Below, in pieces: positions 10,002 through 18,130 of a DNA stretch of 64,000 bases. The stretch spans positions 1-64,000 of the forward strand of contig JAKQIT010000061.1 of NCBI GenBank assembly GCA_029556915.1. Reading direction: 5' to 3'. The first letter of the stretch is position 1; the number at the start of each line of letters is the position of its first letter. Below the pieces are notes generated by a model. That model did no database searches. It was not told the DNA's origin and saw only the letters and a program-made list of their open reading frames with translations. The translations under genes were made by a program, and so were the position numbers. Source of the DNA: Pseudomonadota bacterium (GTDB taxonomy: Bacteria > Pseudomonadota > Gammaproteobacteria > Burkholderiales > Methylophilaceae).

Positions 10002-10032
10002 GCAAGTAGCGAAATTTTATTTCGCTACTTGC
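10002..10032. terminator. Hairpin overlapping the dksA stop
   Basis: A 13-bp stem (10002-10014 with 10020-10032) with a 5-nt loop (TTTTA) includes the last dksA codons and the stop. TTTT follows on the plus side and TTTC on the minus side, so it could act weakly in both directions. Because it overlaps coding sequence, termination and translation may interact. Confidence 0.5.
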
Positions 10033-10439
10033 TTTTCACGCATTTCATCTAAAGTTTTGCAATCAATGCAGAGGGTTGCGGTTGGGCGCGCTTCTAAGCG
10101 TTTAAGACCAATTTCGATACCACAACCTTCGCAATAACCGTAATCGCCTTCGTCAATATTGCGTAAGGTTTCGTCAATTTTTTTAATCAATTTGCGTTCA
10201 CGGTCACGGTTACGCAGTTCAAGCGTCATGTCAGATTCTTGGCTGGCGCGGTCGTTAGGGTCAGCAAACATCGTGACCTCGTCTTGCATGGTGTGCACCG
10301 TGCGGTCTAGCTCTTGGCTAAGTTCTTGTTTCCAATCATTTAAAATTTTACGAAAATGATTAAGTTGCTGTTTACTCATATATTGCTCATCAGCTTTGGG
10401 CTGATAAGGGGTAAATTGCTTGGTCGCTACGTCTGCCAT
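10017..10439 (-). CDS. dksA: RNA polymerase-binding transcription factor DksA
   Basis: DksA enters the RNA polymerase secondary channel and, with ppGpp, represses rRNA and activates amino-acid promoters. From ATG 10439 it has 140 residues. A coiled coil carries the tip motif DPNDRA (Asp60, Asp63, Ala65), followed by a four-Cys zinc finger (C-x2-C at 103/106 and C-x2-C at 124/127). GAGG lies 6 nt before this ATG. An in-frame TTG four codons earlier is therefore unlikely. The protein is slightly shorter than the E. coli one (151). Confidence 0.95.
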   Translation of the reverse strand: MADVATKQFTPYQPKADEQYMSKQQLNHFRKILNDWKQELSQELDRTVHTMQDEVTMFADPNDRASQESDMTLELRNRDRERKLIKKIDETLRNIDEGDYGYCEGCGIEIGLKRLEARPTATLCIDCKTLDEMREKQVAK

Positions 10440-10601
10440 CTTATACCTCAAAAATAGTGCGTTTTAGGAGAATGCACTTAAAACTTGCTAAAATTAATTC
10501 GCGCGTGAGTATAACGCTAATATCGTTTTGATAATATAGCCTTTTGTAAATTTATAATAAACTATTTGCTAAAATCCAAAGAAATTAGCCCGTTTAGGTG
10601 G

Positions 10602-11456
10602 TTAGGCTTCTTGTAGCTCAAGCGCTAAAAGGGTATTTTCCATTAAAGTAGCAACAGTCATTGGTCCCACGCCGCCCGGCACAGGCGTAATATAACTAGC
10701 GCGCTGTTTGGCGATGTGAAACTCAACATCACCCGCCAAACTGCCATCTGCCAAGCGGTTGATGCCAATATCTACCACCACAGCGCCAGATTTAATCCAT
10801 TCGCCTTTAATCAAACCGGGTTTGCCTGCAGCGGCGACTACTAAATCTGCCTGCGCAACCACTTTTGCTAAATCTTTGGTGTGACGATGGCAACTTGTCA
10901 CTGTGCAGCCAGCTAAGAGTAACTCTAATGCCATTGGACGTCCCACATGGTTTGAAACCCCCACAACCACAGCATCTAAGCCCATTAAATCAATATTCAT
11001 GGCCTGTAACATCTTAATGACCCCAAACGGCGTACAAGAGCGCAAAGTGGGTTGACGTACAGCAAGTCGGCCAATGTTGTAAGGGTGAAATCCGTCAACG
11101 TCTTTGGCAGCGCTGATGCACTCAATCACTTTTTCTTCATCAATGTGCGCAGGTAAAGGCGATTGCACAAGAATGCCATCTACCGACTCATCTTGATTTA
11201 ACTGCGCAATCAGCGCAAGTAGTTCAGGCTCTGTTGTGGATGCAGGAATGTCATAAGCAGTAGAGATAATGCCGACTTTCTCACACGCCAAACGTTTATT
11301 GCGCACGTAAATAGCAGAGGCAGGGTCGCCGCCTAATAATATTACTGCCAAACCAGGCGCGCGCTTTCCAGAAGCTAAGCGCGCTTGAATTCGAGATTTA
11401 ATGGAGTTTAAAAGGGCTTCGGCAATGGCTTTGCCATCAATAATTTGGGCTGTCAT
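10602..11456 (-). CDS. folD: Methylenetetrahydrofolate dehydrogenase / methenyl cyclohydrolase FolD
   Basis: FolD interconverts methylene-, methenyl- and formyl-tetrahydrofolate with NADP, supplying one-carbon units. The 284 residues show [14 protein letters not shown] (catalytic Lys region), [34 protein letters not shown] (dinucleotide-binding region, usually GRSxIVGxP) and the C-terminal [12 protein letters not shown]. In a methylotroph this pathway also matters for C1 assimilation, but that context is inferred. It reads in the same direction as dksA, 150 bp upstream. Confidence 0.96.
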   Translation of the reverse strand: MTAQIIDGKAIAEALLNSIKSRIQARLASGKRAPGLAVILLGGDPASAIYVRNKRLACEKVGIISTAYDIPASTTEPELLALIAQLNQDESVDGILVQSPLPAHIDEEKVIECISAAKDVDGFHPYNIGRLAVRQPTLRSCTPFGVIKMLQAMNIDLMGLDAVVVGVSNHVGRPMALELLLAGCTVTSCHRHTKDLAKVVAQADLVVAAAGKPGLIKGEWIKSGAVVVDIGINRLADGSLAGDVEFHIAKQRASYITPVPGGVGPMTVATLMENTLLALELQEA

Positions 11457-11558
11457 GAGTTTTTAAGGCTAAATATTCGGTGATTTATTAAAAAAGTGTC
11501 ACATTTTAACATATTAGAATTGACCTACTGCCGAGTTTCCAGTATATTTCTGCCTCTT

Positions 11559-11635
11559 CGGCGTGTAGCGTAGCCTGGTAGCGCGCCTGCTTTGGGAGCA
11601 GGATGTCGGGAGTTCGAATCTCTCCACGCCGACCA
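11559..11635 (+). tRNA. tRNA-Pro (UGG)
   Basis: A complete cloverleaf has a 7-bp acceptor stem (CGGCGTG/CACGCCG), U8-A9, an anticodon stem CCTGC/GCAGG around loop TTTGGGA (anticodon TGG), a T-arm with GTTCGAATC, discriminator A and encoded CCA. It is the first of three clustered tRNAs. Confidence 0.96.
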
Positions 11636-11674
11636 GTTTTTTTGGTCTATCTTTTTAGTCGTCATGTAACCAAT

Positions 11675-11751
11675 CTGCCCGTAGCTCAACCGGATAGAGC
11701 ACCAGCCTTCTAAGCTGGGGGTTACAGGTTCGATTCCTGTCGGGCAGGCCA
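11675..11751 (+). tRNA. tRNA-Arg (UCU)
   Basis: The acceptor stem is CTGCCCG/CGGGCAG, followed by U8-A9. The anticodon stem CCAGC/GCTGG encloses loop CTTCTAA (anticodon TCT). The T-loop has GTTCGATTC, discriminator G and encoded CCA. It lies 39 bp after tRNA-Pro. Confidence 0.96.
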
Positions 11752-11772
11752 ATCGGTTTTGTTGTCTCTATG

Positions 11773-11848
11773 GTGGCTGTAGCTCAGCTGGTAGAGCCCT
11801 GGATTGTGATTCCAGTTGTCGTGGGTTCGAGCCCCATCAGCCACCCCA
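11773..11848 (+). tRNA. tRNA-His (GUG)
   Basis: The acceptor stem is GTGGCTG/CAGCCAC. The anticodon stem CTGGA/TCCAG encloses loop TTGTGAT (anticodon GTG). The T-loop has GTTCGAGCC. Discriminator C and the encoded G just before the 5' end (11772, G-1) are the expected histidine-specific features. Confidence 0.96.
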
Positions 11849-11887
11849 ACTTCTCCTGCATCAAAATATTGAAACCTGTAGGCTTTA

Positions 11888-11903
11888 GGGCTATAGTATT
11901 GCT
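11888..11903 (+). promoter_or_regulatory. Possible sigma-54-type -24/-12 site
   Basis: GG at 11889-11890 and GC at 11901-11902 have the 10-bp spacing of a sigma-54 promoter, and the -12 part TTGCT is good. The -24 part (GGGCT) is poor. It lies 36 bp before the response regulator gene, whose product is itself a sigma-54 activator. Weak candidate only. Confidence 0.25.
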
Positions 11904-11938
11904 GGTAGCTCACTATAACGATAAATAAGGTTTTATTG

Positions 11939-13372
11939 ATGGCCGAAACGCGTCCCGTGTTGATGATAATTGATGACGATCCTTTAATTACGGATACGTT
12001 GCACTTTGTATTAAGTAAATATTTTGATGTTTGTGTGGCTGAGTCTCACGCGCAATTAAAAAGCTTGTTATTACAGCAAGATGCACCGCCTGCTTTAGCA
12101 TTGGTTGATTTAGGTTTACCGCCATCACCGCACACGCCTGAAGAAGGCTTTAAGGTGATTAGTGCATTATTAGCCCATTCTCCCACTATAAAAATTCATG
12201 TGCTGTCTGGTCAAAGTGACGATGTAAACGTGAAGCGGGCATTATCGCTGGGAGCGGTGGACTTTATTGCCAAACCTTGTGATGTTGATAAACTCAAAGA
12301 CATGTTGCTCAATGCATTAAAAGTGCAAGATGTTGAGCTTAATGAAATCAAAACAGAGCAGCAACTGCATGAAGGCTTACTAGGTAATAGCCTTCCTATG
12401 CAGGCATTGCGCATGCAAATTTCGCAATTTGCAGACTCACCATTCCCAGTCTTGATTGAGGGCGAGTCTGGTAGCGGTAAAGAGTTAATCGCTAGTAGTT
12501 TTCATTACTCTAGCAAACGTAAATCGCAACCTTACTTATCAGTAAACTGTGCAGCGATATCACCATTATTGGCAGAGTCTATTTTGTTTGGTCACACCAA
12601 GGGTGCGTTTACAGGTGCAATTTCTGCGCATACTGGCTACTTTGAAGATGCCAGCGAAGGGACTTTGTTTTTAGATGAAATTGGCGAGCTACCTTTAGAA
12701 CTGCAAGCTAAATTATTAAGGGTGCTTGAAAACGGCGAATATCAACGCATAGGTGAAACACAAACGCGCAAAAGCAGAGCACGTATTGTGGCAGCGACTA
12801 ACCGAGATTTACGCGCTGAATCTCGGGCGGGGCGCTTTAGGTCTGACCTATATCACCGCTTAAGTGTATTTGCGATTGCTGTACCACCATTACGTGAATT
12901 AGGTGAAGATAAGCAACTGTTGAGGGAGCATTTTTCTGCTTTTTATGCAAATCAAATTGGTCAAGTGCCTTTTAGCTTAGATGCCACAGCGCAAGCGCGT
13001 TGGTTGGAATACAATTTCCCTGGCAACGTGCGCGAATTAAGAAATATTGTGATTCGTTTAATCGCAAAATATTCAGGTAAAACTATCAAAGCCAATGATT
13101 TGGTTGCAGAGTTTGATTTATCTCAGTCAGCACAATCTAGCAATGATGAACCACTCAACTTTAATGACGAAGCTAGTCTAAAAGCGCAAGCACAACGGCA
13201 TTTACAAAACCAAGCGAATGTGTCGTTAGATGTGGTACTTAAGACTTGGGAAAAAGCTTATATTGAAGCCGCCATGCAAATGACACACGGCAATTTAAGT
13301 CAGGCAGCTAAGTTGTTGAATGTAAACCGCACTACACTCTATAGCCGAATGAGCACGCCTGAAAATACCTAA
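11939..13372 (+). CDS. Sigma-54-dependent response regulator (NtrC family)
   Basis: This 477-residue activator has a receiver domain (IIDDDP acidic pocket, phospho-acceptor Asp in ALVDLGLP, Ser in VLSGQ, Lys in AKPCD). A central AAA+ domain follows (GESGSGKE Walker A, intact GAFTGA sigma-54 loop, LFLDEIGELP Walker B). A Fis-type helix-turn-helix ends it (SQAAKLLNVNRTTLYSRM). No sensor kinase is adjacent. It sits directly upstream of the pilus genes and probably regulates them, as PilR does, but this is inference. The ATG at 11939 has AAGG 8 nt upstream. Confidence 0.92.
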   Translation: MAETRPVLMIIDDDPLITDTLHFVLSKYFDVCVAESHAQLKSLLLQQDAPPALALVDLGLPPSPHTPEEGFKVISALLAHSPTIKIHVLSGQSDDVNVKRALSLGAVDFIAKPCDVDKLKDMLLNALKVQDVELNEIKTEQQLHEGLLGNSLPMQALRMQISQFADSPFPVLIEGESGSGKELIASSFHYSSKRKSQPYLSVNCAAISPLLAESILFGHTKGAFTGAISAHTGYFEDASEGTLFLDEIGELPLELQAKLLRVLENGEYQRIGETQTRKSRARIVAATNRDLRAESRAGRFRSDLYHRLSVFAIAVPPLRELGEDKQLLREHFSAFYANQIGQVPFSLDATAQARWLEYNFPGNVRELRNIVIRLIAKYSGKTIKANDLVAEFDLSQSAQSSNDEPLNFNDEASLKAQAQRHLQNQANVSLDVVLKTWEKAYIEAAMQMTHGNLSQAAKLLNVNRTTLYSRMSTPENT

Positions 13373-13389
13373 TTGAGTAAGGATTTGCC

Positions 13390-14727
13390 TTGTATTATCC
13401 GCACTTTGGTTTAAAAGAGCCGCCATTTAAAATCACACCCAATACAGATTTTTTCTATTCTGGCGGCAATCGTGGTGCGGTGTTAGATGCGCTAGTCTAT
13501 GCCATTAATAGTGGCGAGGGCATTATCAAGGTGGTGGGAGAAGTGGGTAGCGGAAAAACCATGCTGTGCCGCATGTTACAAGCCATTTTACCCGATAAAG
13601 TCGAAAGCATTTATTTGGCCATCCCCAGTGTGGCTCCCGAAGACGTACTTCATGCTATTGCCTTTGAGCTGCAACTTAAATTACCAAAAAATGCTGATCG
13701 CTTAAAAGTGATGCAAGTCTTGCAGGCGCATTTGCTTAAACGCCACGCTGAAGGCAAGCAAGTAGTTATTTTTGTGGAAGAAGCACAAGGGATGCCGCTA
13801 GCAACGCTAGAAGAAATTCGGCTTCTTTCAAATCTAGAAACGAGGCAAGATAAACTGCTGCAAATTGTGTTGTTTGGCCAGCCAGAGCTGGATGAAAACT
13901 TGAATCAGCCACACATCCGTCAACTCCGTGAGCGCATCACGCACAGCTTTCATTTGGGGCCACTACAAACAAAGGATATAGGTGAATATTTGATTTTTCG
14001 TCTGCGCGCAGCAGGTTATTTTGGCCCACCTTTGTTCACGGAAAGTGCGGTTAAGAAACTTGCTAACGCCACAGAGGGTTTGGTGCGGCGGGTGAATATT
14101 TTGGCGGAAAAAAGCTTGCTAGCGGCCTATGCCGAAAATGTACATCAAGTGACGGCTAAGCATGTGAAAGCGGCCATACAAGATAGCGAATTTCGAGCTA
14201 AATCAAGCGGAATTCAACAATTTTTGACTTCTAAACATGGGCTTCTGTCACTATTTGGGGTGCTGTTACTTGCGCTATCACTGGTATATTGGTTACAACA
14301 GAAAAAGCCAACAAGTCAAAAAGTAGAATATGTTTTGACTCAAAATGCAGTAAAAGCTCAGCAAACTAAGCCGCAATCGGTAATCAAGGATGCTGCTCAA
14401 CAATTGTTAGATGAACGCTTGGCGGCTACGCAACAATGGCTTAAAAACGGCGACCCAAACAGTATTACCTTGCAAATCATGACTTCAGCAGATAAAAGCC
14501 AAGTGAAAAATGAGTTGGAAGCGCTCAGTCATCAAATAGAAATTGATAACTTGTATGTTTATCGTAAAAAGCAAGCAGGCACAACGCTAAACGTGTTTTT
14601 ATTCGGTACTTACAATCAGCGGGCGGAAGCTTTGGCGGCTATGCAAGCTTTACCGACATCTATTAAAAATAACCGCCCACAACTGCGCACTTTGTTGGGA
14701 ATAAGCAACGAGCTTGAACAAAAATAG
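13390..14727 (+). CDS. mshM: MshM/ExeA-like AAA ATPase with C-terminal SPOR domain
   Basis: The cytoplasmic AAA ATPase starts MYYPHFGLKEPPFKITP, typical of the GspA/ExeA/MshM family, with Walker A GEVGSGKT near 52. One membrane span (about 283-300) is followed by a periplasmic segment. The last 80 residues (LQIMTSADKS...LYVYRKKQ...NVFLFGTYNQRAEALAAM) resemble the SPOR peptidoglycan-binding domain of DamX. ExeA-type proteins help place the secretin in the cell wall. Start is TTG with AAGGA 7 nt upstream; no better ATG exists. It lies 17 bp after the regulator. Confidence 0.88.
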   Translation: MYYPHFGLKEPPFKITPNTDFFYSGGNRGAVLDALVYAINSGEGIIKVVGEVGSGKTMLCRMLQAILPDKVESIYLAIPSVAPEDVLHAIAFELQLKLPKNADRLKVMQVLQAHLLKRHAEGKQVVIFVEEAQGMPLATLEEIRLLSNLETRQDKLLQIVLFGQPELDENLNQPHIRQLRERITHSFHLGPLQTKDIGEYLIFRLRAAGYFGPPLFTESAVKKLANATEGLVRRVNILAEKSLLAAYAENVHQVTAKHVKAAIQDSEFRAKSSGIQQFLTSKHGLLSLFGVLLLALSLVYWLQQKKPTSQKVEYVLTQNAVKAQQTKPQSVIKDAAQQLLDERLAATQQWLKNGDPNSITLQIMTSADKSQVKNELEALSHQIEIDNLYVYRKKQAGTTLNVFLFGTYNQRAEALAAMQALPTSIKNNRPQLRTLLGISNELEQK

Positions 14728-14850
14728 TAAAAACCCCCTGTAAATTATTGTTTTGCTTTAGTATTTTATATAAATACCACTTGCAATTTTATGGTATTGT
14801 GCAAAAATACGGTAAATTGTGGTTAAAGCATTCAAAAAAAGGGGTCACCT

Positions 14851-16653
14851 TTGGCAAAAAATAAACAAGTATTATCGCTAATTTGCGTAGCCTTAGCGCT
14901 AACTTTTGCTTCGTGTGCGCATGAATCAAAAATTCAGCCATCAAATGGTCATATTGATGGGCAAAGCGAAGCAAGAGAACAAGCCACACAAGCAATTGCA
15001 GACGTACCAGTCAATGTGGGCATTCCCAAGCCAATTACAAATCAAGTTTACTTGCCGCCGCCTAAAGCAAAAGCTAAAGAGCCAGTCTATAGCATCGTGG
15101 TTTATGACACCCCTGTGAAAGAAGTGCTATTTGCCATTGCACGTGATAGTAAGTTCAATGTAGATATACACCCAAGTATTAAAGGTAATGTCACGCTTAA
15201 TGCCGTTGATCAAACTTTACCCGCCATTTTAGAGCGCATCTCAAAACAAGTAGATTTAACCTATAAAATTCAAAACAATGTGTTGACCATTGCGCCAGAT
15301 CAGCCCGTACTGCGAACTTACAAGGTTGATTACGTCAATATGTCTCGAGATACTACAAGCTTTATAGGTGCTGATGGACAGATTTCTAGTGCATCTCAAA
15401 GTTCAGGTGCAAATGGTACAGTGAGTAATAGTGCCGGTAATGGTGCAAATAATAGCTCACGAACATCTGTAACTAGCGAATCAAAAAGTCATTTTTGGGA
15501 AACTTTGGAAAAAAATCTCAAAGATATTTTGGCTGAAACTGATAAGGAAATTATTATTTCGCGAACAGGAAACAATACGAAATCAAGTACCAAGACCAAG
15601 ACAACACAGACTAACATAACATCTGATAGTGTAGAGGCAGCTGAAGCAAAAAAAGCGATAGAAGAAGATCGAAATGAGTTTAAAACTCTCTTTGCGGGTA
15701 CAGTAATTGTGAACCGCGAAGCTGGCATTATCAATGTGCGAGCAACTAATAAGCAACATGAAAAAATACAAGACTTTATTGATAAAGTAATGTCTAGTGC
15801 GCGCCGCCAAGTGTTAATCGAGGCAACTATCGTTGAAGTGCGTTTAAATGATAGTTATCAAGCAGGTATTGATTGGAGTCGTTTCGGTAATACGGCTTCA
15901 AGCAGTGGCTTTACCTTTCAGCAGTCTCTTGGACCCACAGTTAACGCCGCCAATACAGGATTTTCGGTAGGATACTTAAATCCTGTTAGCTCCCTAGGTA
16001 ATCTTGCTGCTTCAGTGACTTTACTTAAGCAATTCGGGGATACTAAAGTGATTTCCAGCCCTAAGTTGATGGTACTTAACAACCAAACTGCCATTCTAAA
16101 AGTTGTAGATAATTTAGTATATTTCACAGTGCAAGCACAACAATCTCAGGCGACACAGGGCGGTGTGTTGTCCACAATAACCACTACACCAAATACAGTG
16201 CCAGTTGGTATTGTGATGAGCGTCACGCCACAAATCAATGAAACCAGTGTGGTGAATGTTAATGTACGACCAACAATTTCTCGGGTATTGGGTTTTGTGC
16301 GTGATCCAAATCCACAGCTAGCCAACATCGCCAGCCAAGTGCCGCAAATTCAAGTGCGTGAGATGGAGTCACTTTTACAAGTCAACAGTGGCAATACAGC
16401 AATATTAGGCGGCTTGATGCAAGATGAAATTCAGCGAAACACAGACGCCGTGCCAGGCCTGTCTGATATAAAAGGCTTAGGTGAGATTTTTAAAGGTCGC
16501 GACCATTCTAATAAGAAAACAGAATTAGTCATTTTCTTACGCCCTACTGTAGTTAAAAATGCTAGTTTAGAAAGTGATGAACTGGCAGCTTATAAACAAT
16601 ATCTCCCTACCCCACAGTTGCAGCAAACGCTTGAAACAGAAGGTGAAAGGTAG
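14851..16653 (+). CDS. mshL: MSHA-type pilus secretin (MshL-like lipoprotein)
   Basis: This is the outer-membrane secretin channel for the pilus. It has a lipoprotein signal (basic start, hydrophobic core, lipobox FASC near residue 22), an N0/STN-type domain (YSIVVYDTPVKEVLFAIARD near 75) and an N-domain. The C-terminal secretin domain includes VPGLSDIKGLGEIFKGR and the end motif ELVIFLRPTVV. Between the N-domains are two Ser/Thr/Asn-rich stretches (about 170-210 and 230-260). Start is TTG with AAGGGG upstream. Length 600 residues is typical. Confidence 0.92.
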   Translation: MAKNKQVLSLICVALALTFASCAHESKIQPSNGHIDGQSEAREQATQAIADVPVNVGIPKPITNQVYLPPPKAKAKEPVYSIVVYDTPVKEVLFAIARDSKFNVDIHPSIKGNVTLNAVDQTLPAILERISKQVDLTYKIQNNVLTIAPDQPVLRTYKVDYVNMSRDTTSFIGADGQISSASQSSGANGTVSNSAGNGANNSSRTSVTSESKSHFWETLEKNLKDILAETDKEIIISRTGNNTKSSTKTKTTQTNITSDSVEAAEAKKAIEEDRNEFKTLFAGTVIVNREAGIINVRATNKQHEKIQDFIDKVMSSARRQVLIEATIVEVRLNDSYQAGIDWSRFGNTASSSGFTFQQSLGPTVNAANTGFSVGYLNPVSSLGNLAASVTLLKQFGDTKVISSPKLMVLNNQTAILKVVDNLVYFTVQAQQSQATQGGVLSTITTTPNTVPVGIVMSVTPQINETSVVNVNVRPTISRVLGFVRDPNPQLANIASQVPQIQVREMESLLQVNSGNTAILGGLMQDEIQRNTDAVPGLSDIKGLGEIFKGRDHSNKKTELVIFLRPTVVKNASLESDELAAYKQYLPTPQLQQTLETEGER

Positions 16654-16660
16654 CTGGCGG

Positions 16661-18100
16661 ATGAGTTTGCTCATTAAAGCTTTAGCCAATGCTGAGAAAG
16701 ATAAGCTGGCAGACCGCGAAAAAAAATCTACGGACGCTGGTTTATCACTTGAACTTGCTCCAAAAGAAGAGCTTAAATTAGCCGAAGGAGCGCATATATC
16801 TGTTCAACAAAAAACAGAAAATCAATTGTCATTAGAAGAGGAGGCGGGCTTAGGGGCCATGCCCGTGGCAGCAAAAAAAATTGACCCCATGCCAGAAAGA
16901 AAGCCACTAGAAAAAACACCAAATCAATTTAATACTCATGTAACTGACGCTAAATCACCGCAATTCTCACAAGCAGAAACTAAGCCATTACCAAAATCCA
17001 CTGAGCGGATTACTGAGAGACAAGTTGTAGCACCAAAGATAGATAACAACCAAAAAACAGCAGCAAAAGTATTTGTAGCAAATCAAGCTATTAAACCACC
17101 AAGCTCTATTGCTAGTTTGTTGTTTTTGGGAGTAGGTGGAGCAGTGCTGATATTGTTGAGTATACAAGGCTATAAGTACTTTACTAAGCCCGCACCAGCG
17201 AATGTTGCCGTAGCAGTGTTGCCTACGCAACAACCTTCAAATGTGATAGAAAAAACACAAGAAACTGTTGAGGAAGAGGTTAATACTGAAAGTACGCGGC
17301 AGTCACACCAAGAGGTTTTACCTACGGTTGCTTTAGCCGAGGACACTAAGTCTATTGCGAAGAAGTTACCGAGCAATCAACAGCCTTCAGCTAACAAAAA
17401 TAAAGTGAGAAAAACGGTCACCAGTTCTCTAACGGCCGGAGAAGCCATGCAATCTGAAGATATTCCGTCTAGCGGAGCACTGAATACTGGCAAACAAGCT
17501 TCACTAAAATTAACCAGTAAGTCTCCGATTTCTGTTGTTGATCCAACCTTGTTAGCTGCATATCAAGCTTTTACAAGGGGTGAGGATGTCAGTGCACAAC
17601 AGATGTACCGTCAAGTTTTACAACATGATGCTCGAAATGTGGATGCCTTACTAGGAATGGCGGCTATCGCGCAACGTCAAGGCCGTGAGGCTGATGCAGC
17701 TGGGTGGTTTCAAAAAGTAATAGAGGTTGATCCGCAAAATAGTATCGCTCAAACCGCGCTAGTGAATCCGTTAGTAAATATCGAGAAATCTAATGCCGAA
17801 AGTCGAGTAAAAAATCTCTTAGCTCATCAACCTGAAGCAGCGCACTTACACGCTACACTAGGCAACATATATGCAGAGCAAAACCAGTGGGCATCAGCAC
17901 AAGCTGCCTATTTTGATGCATGCAAGTTTGCTCCAAATAATGCTGATTACGCTTTTAATTTGGCGGTGAGTTTAGAGCAAATGGGCAAGCAAAAATTGGC
18001 GCTCGCACAATACCAAAGAGCTTTAGACTTACTCAATCAGTTGGGTGGGTCTAGTCCAGATAGAGCAACGTTAGAGGCTAGAATTCAAGTTCTTCAGTAA
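16661..18100 (+). CDS. mshN: MshN-like TPR pilus protein
   Basis: The 479-residue protein begins MSLLIKALANAEKDK, which matches the cytoplasmic start of MshN-like proteins. One membrane span (about 148-170) is followed by a Thr/Ser/Gln-rich periplasmic linker and C-terminal tetratricopeptide repeats (about 305-475, for example VDALLGMAAIAQRQGREADA). MshN-type proteins support MSHA pilus assembly. The start is the ATG 7 bp after the mshL stop. A longer in-frame start would overlap mshL and is unlikely. Confidence 0.85.
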   Translation: MSLLIKALANAEKDKLADREKKSTDAGLSLELAPKEELKLAEGAHISVQQKTENQLSLEEEAGLGAMPVAAKKIDPMPERKPLEKTPNQFNTHVTDAKSPQFSQAETKPLPKSTERITERQVVAPKIDNNQKTAAKVFVANQAIKPPSSIASLLFLGVGGAVLILLSIQGYKYFTKPAPANVAVAVLPTQQPSNVIEKTQETVEEEVNTESTRQSHQEVLPTVALAEDTKSIAKKLPSNQQPSANKNKVRKTVTSSLTAGEAMQSEDIPSSGALNTGKQASLKLTSKSPISVVDPTLLAAYQAFTRGEDVSAQQMYRQVLQHDARNVDALLGMAAIAQRQGREADAAGWFQKVIEVDPQNSIAQTALVNPLVNIEKSNAESRVKNLLAHQPEAAHLHATLGNIYAEQNQWASAQAAYFDACKFAPNNADYAFNLAVSLEQMGKQKLALAQYQRALDLLNQLGGSSPDRATLEARIQVLQ

Positions 18101-18130
18101 ATCAATACAGTCAAAACAATAGATTAAATA

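Noticed and set aside
11525..11913. Minus-strand ORFs over the tRNA cluster (one includes TGIEPVTPSLEG)
   Set aside because: These are the well-known false ORFs read antisense through tRNA genes; the tRNAs explain the sequence.
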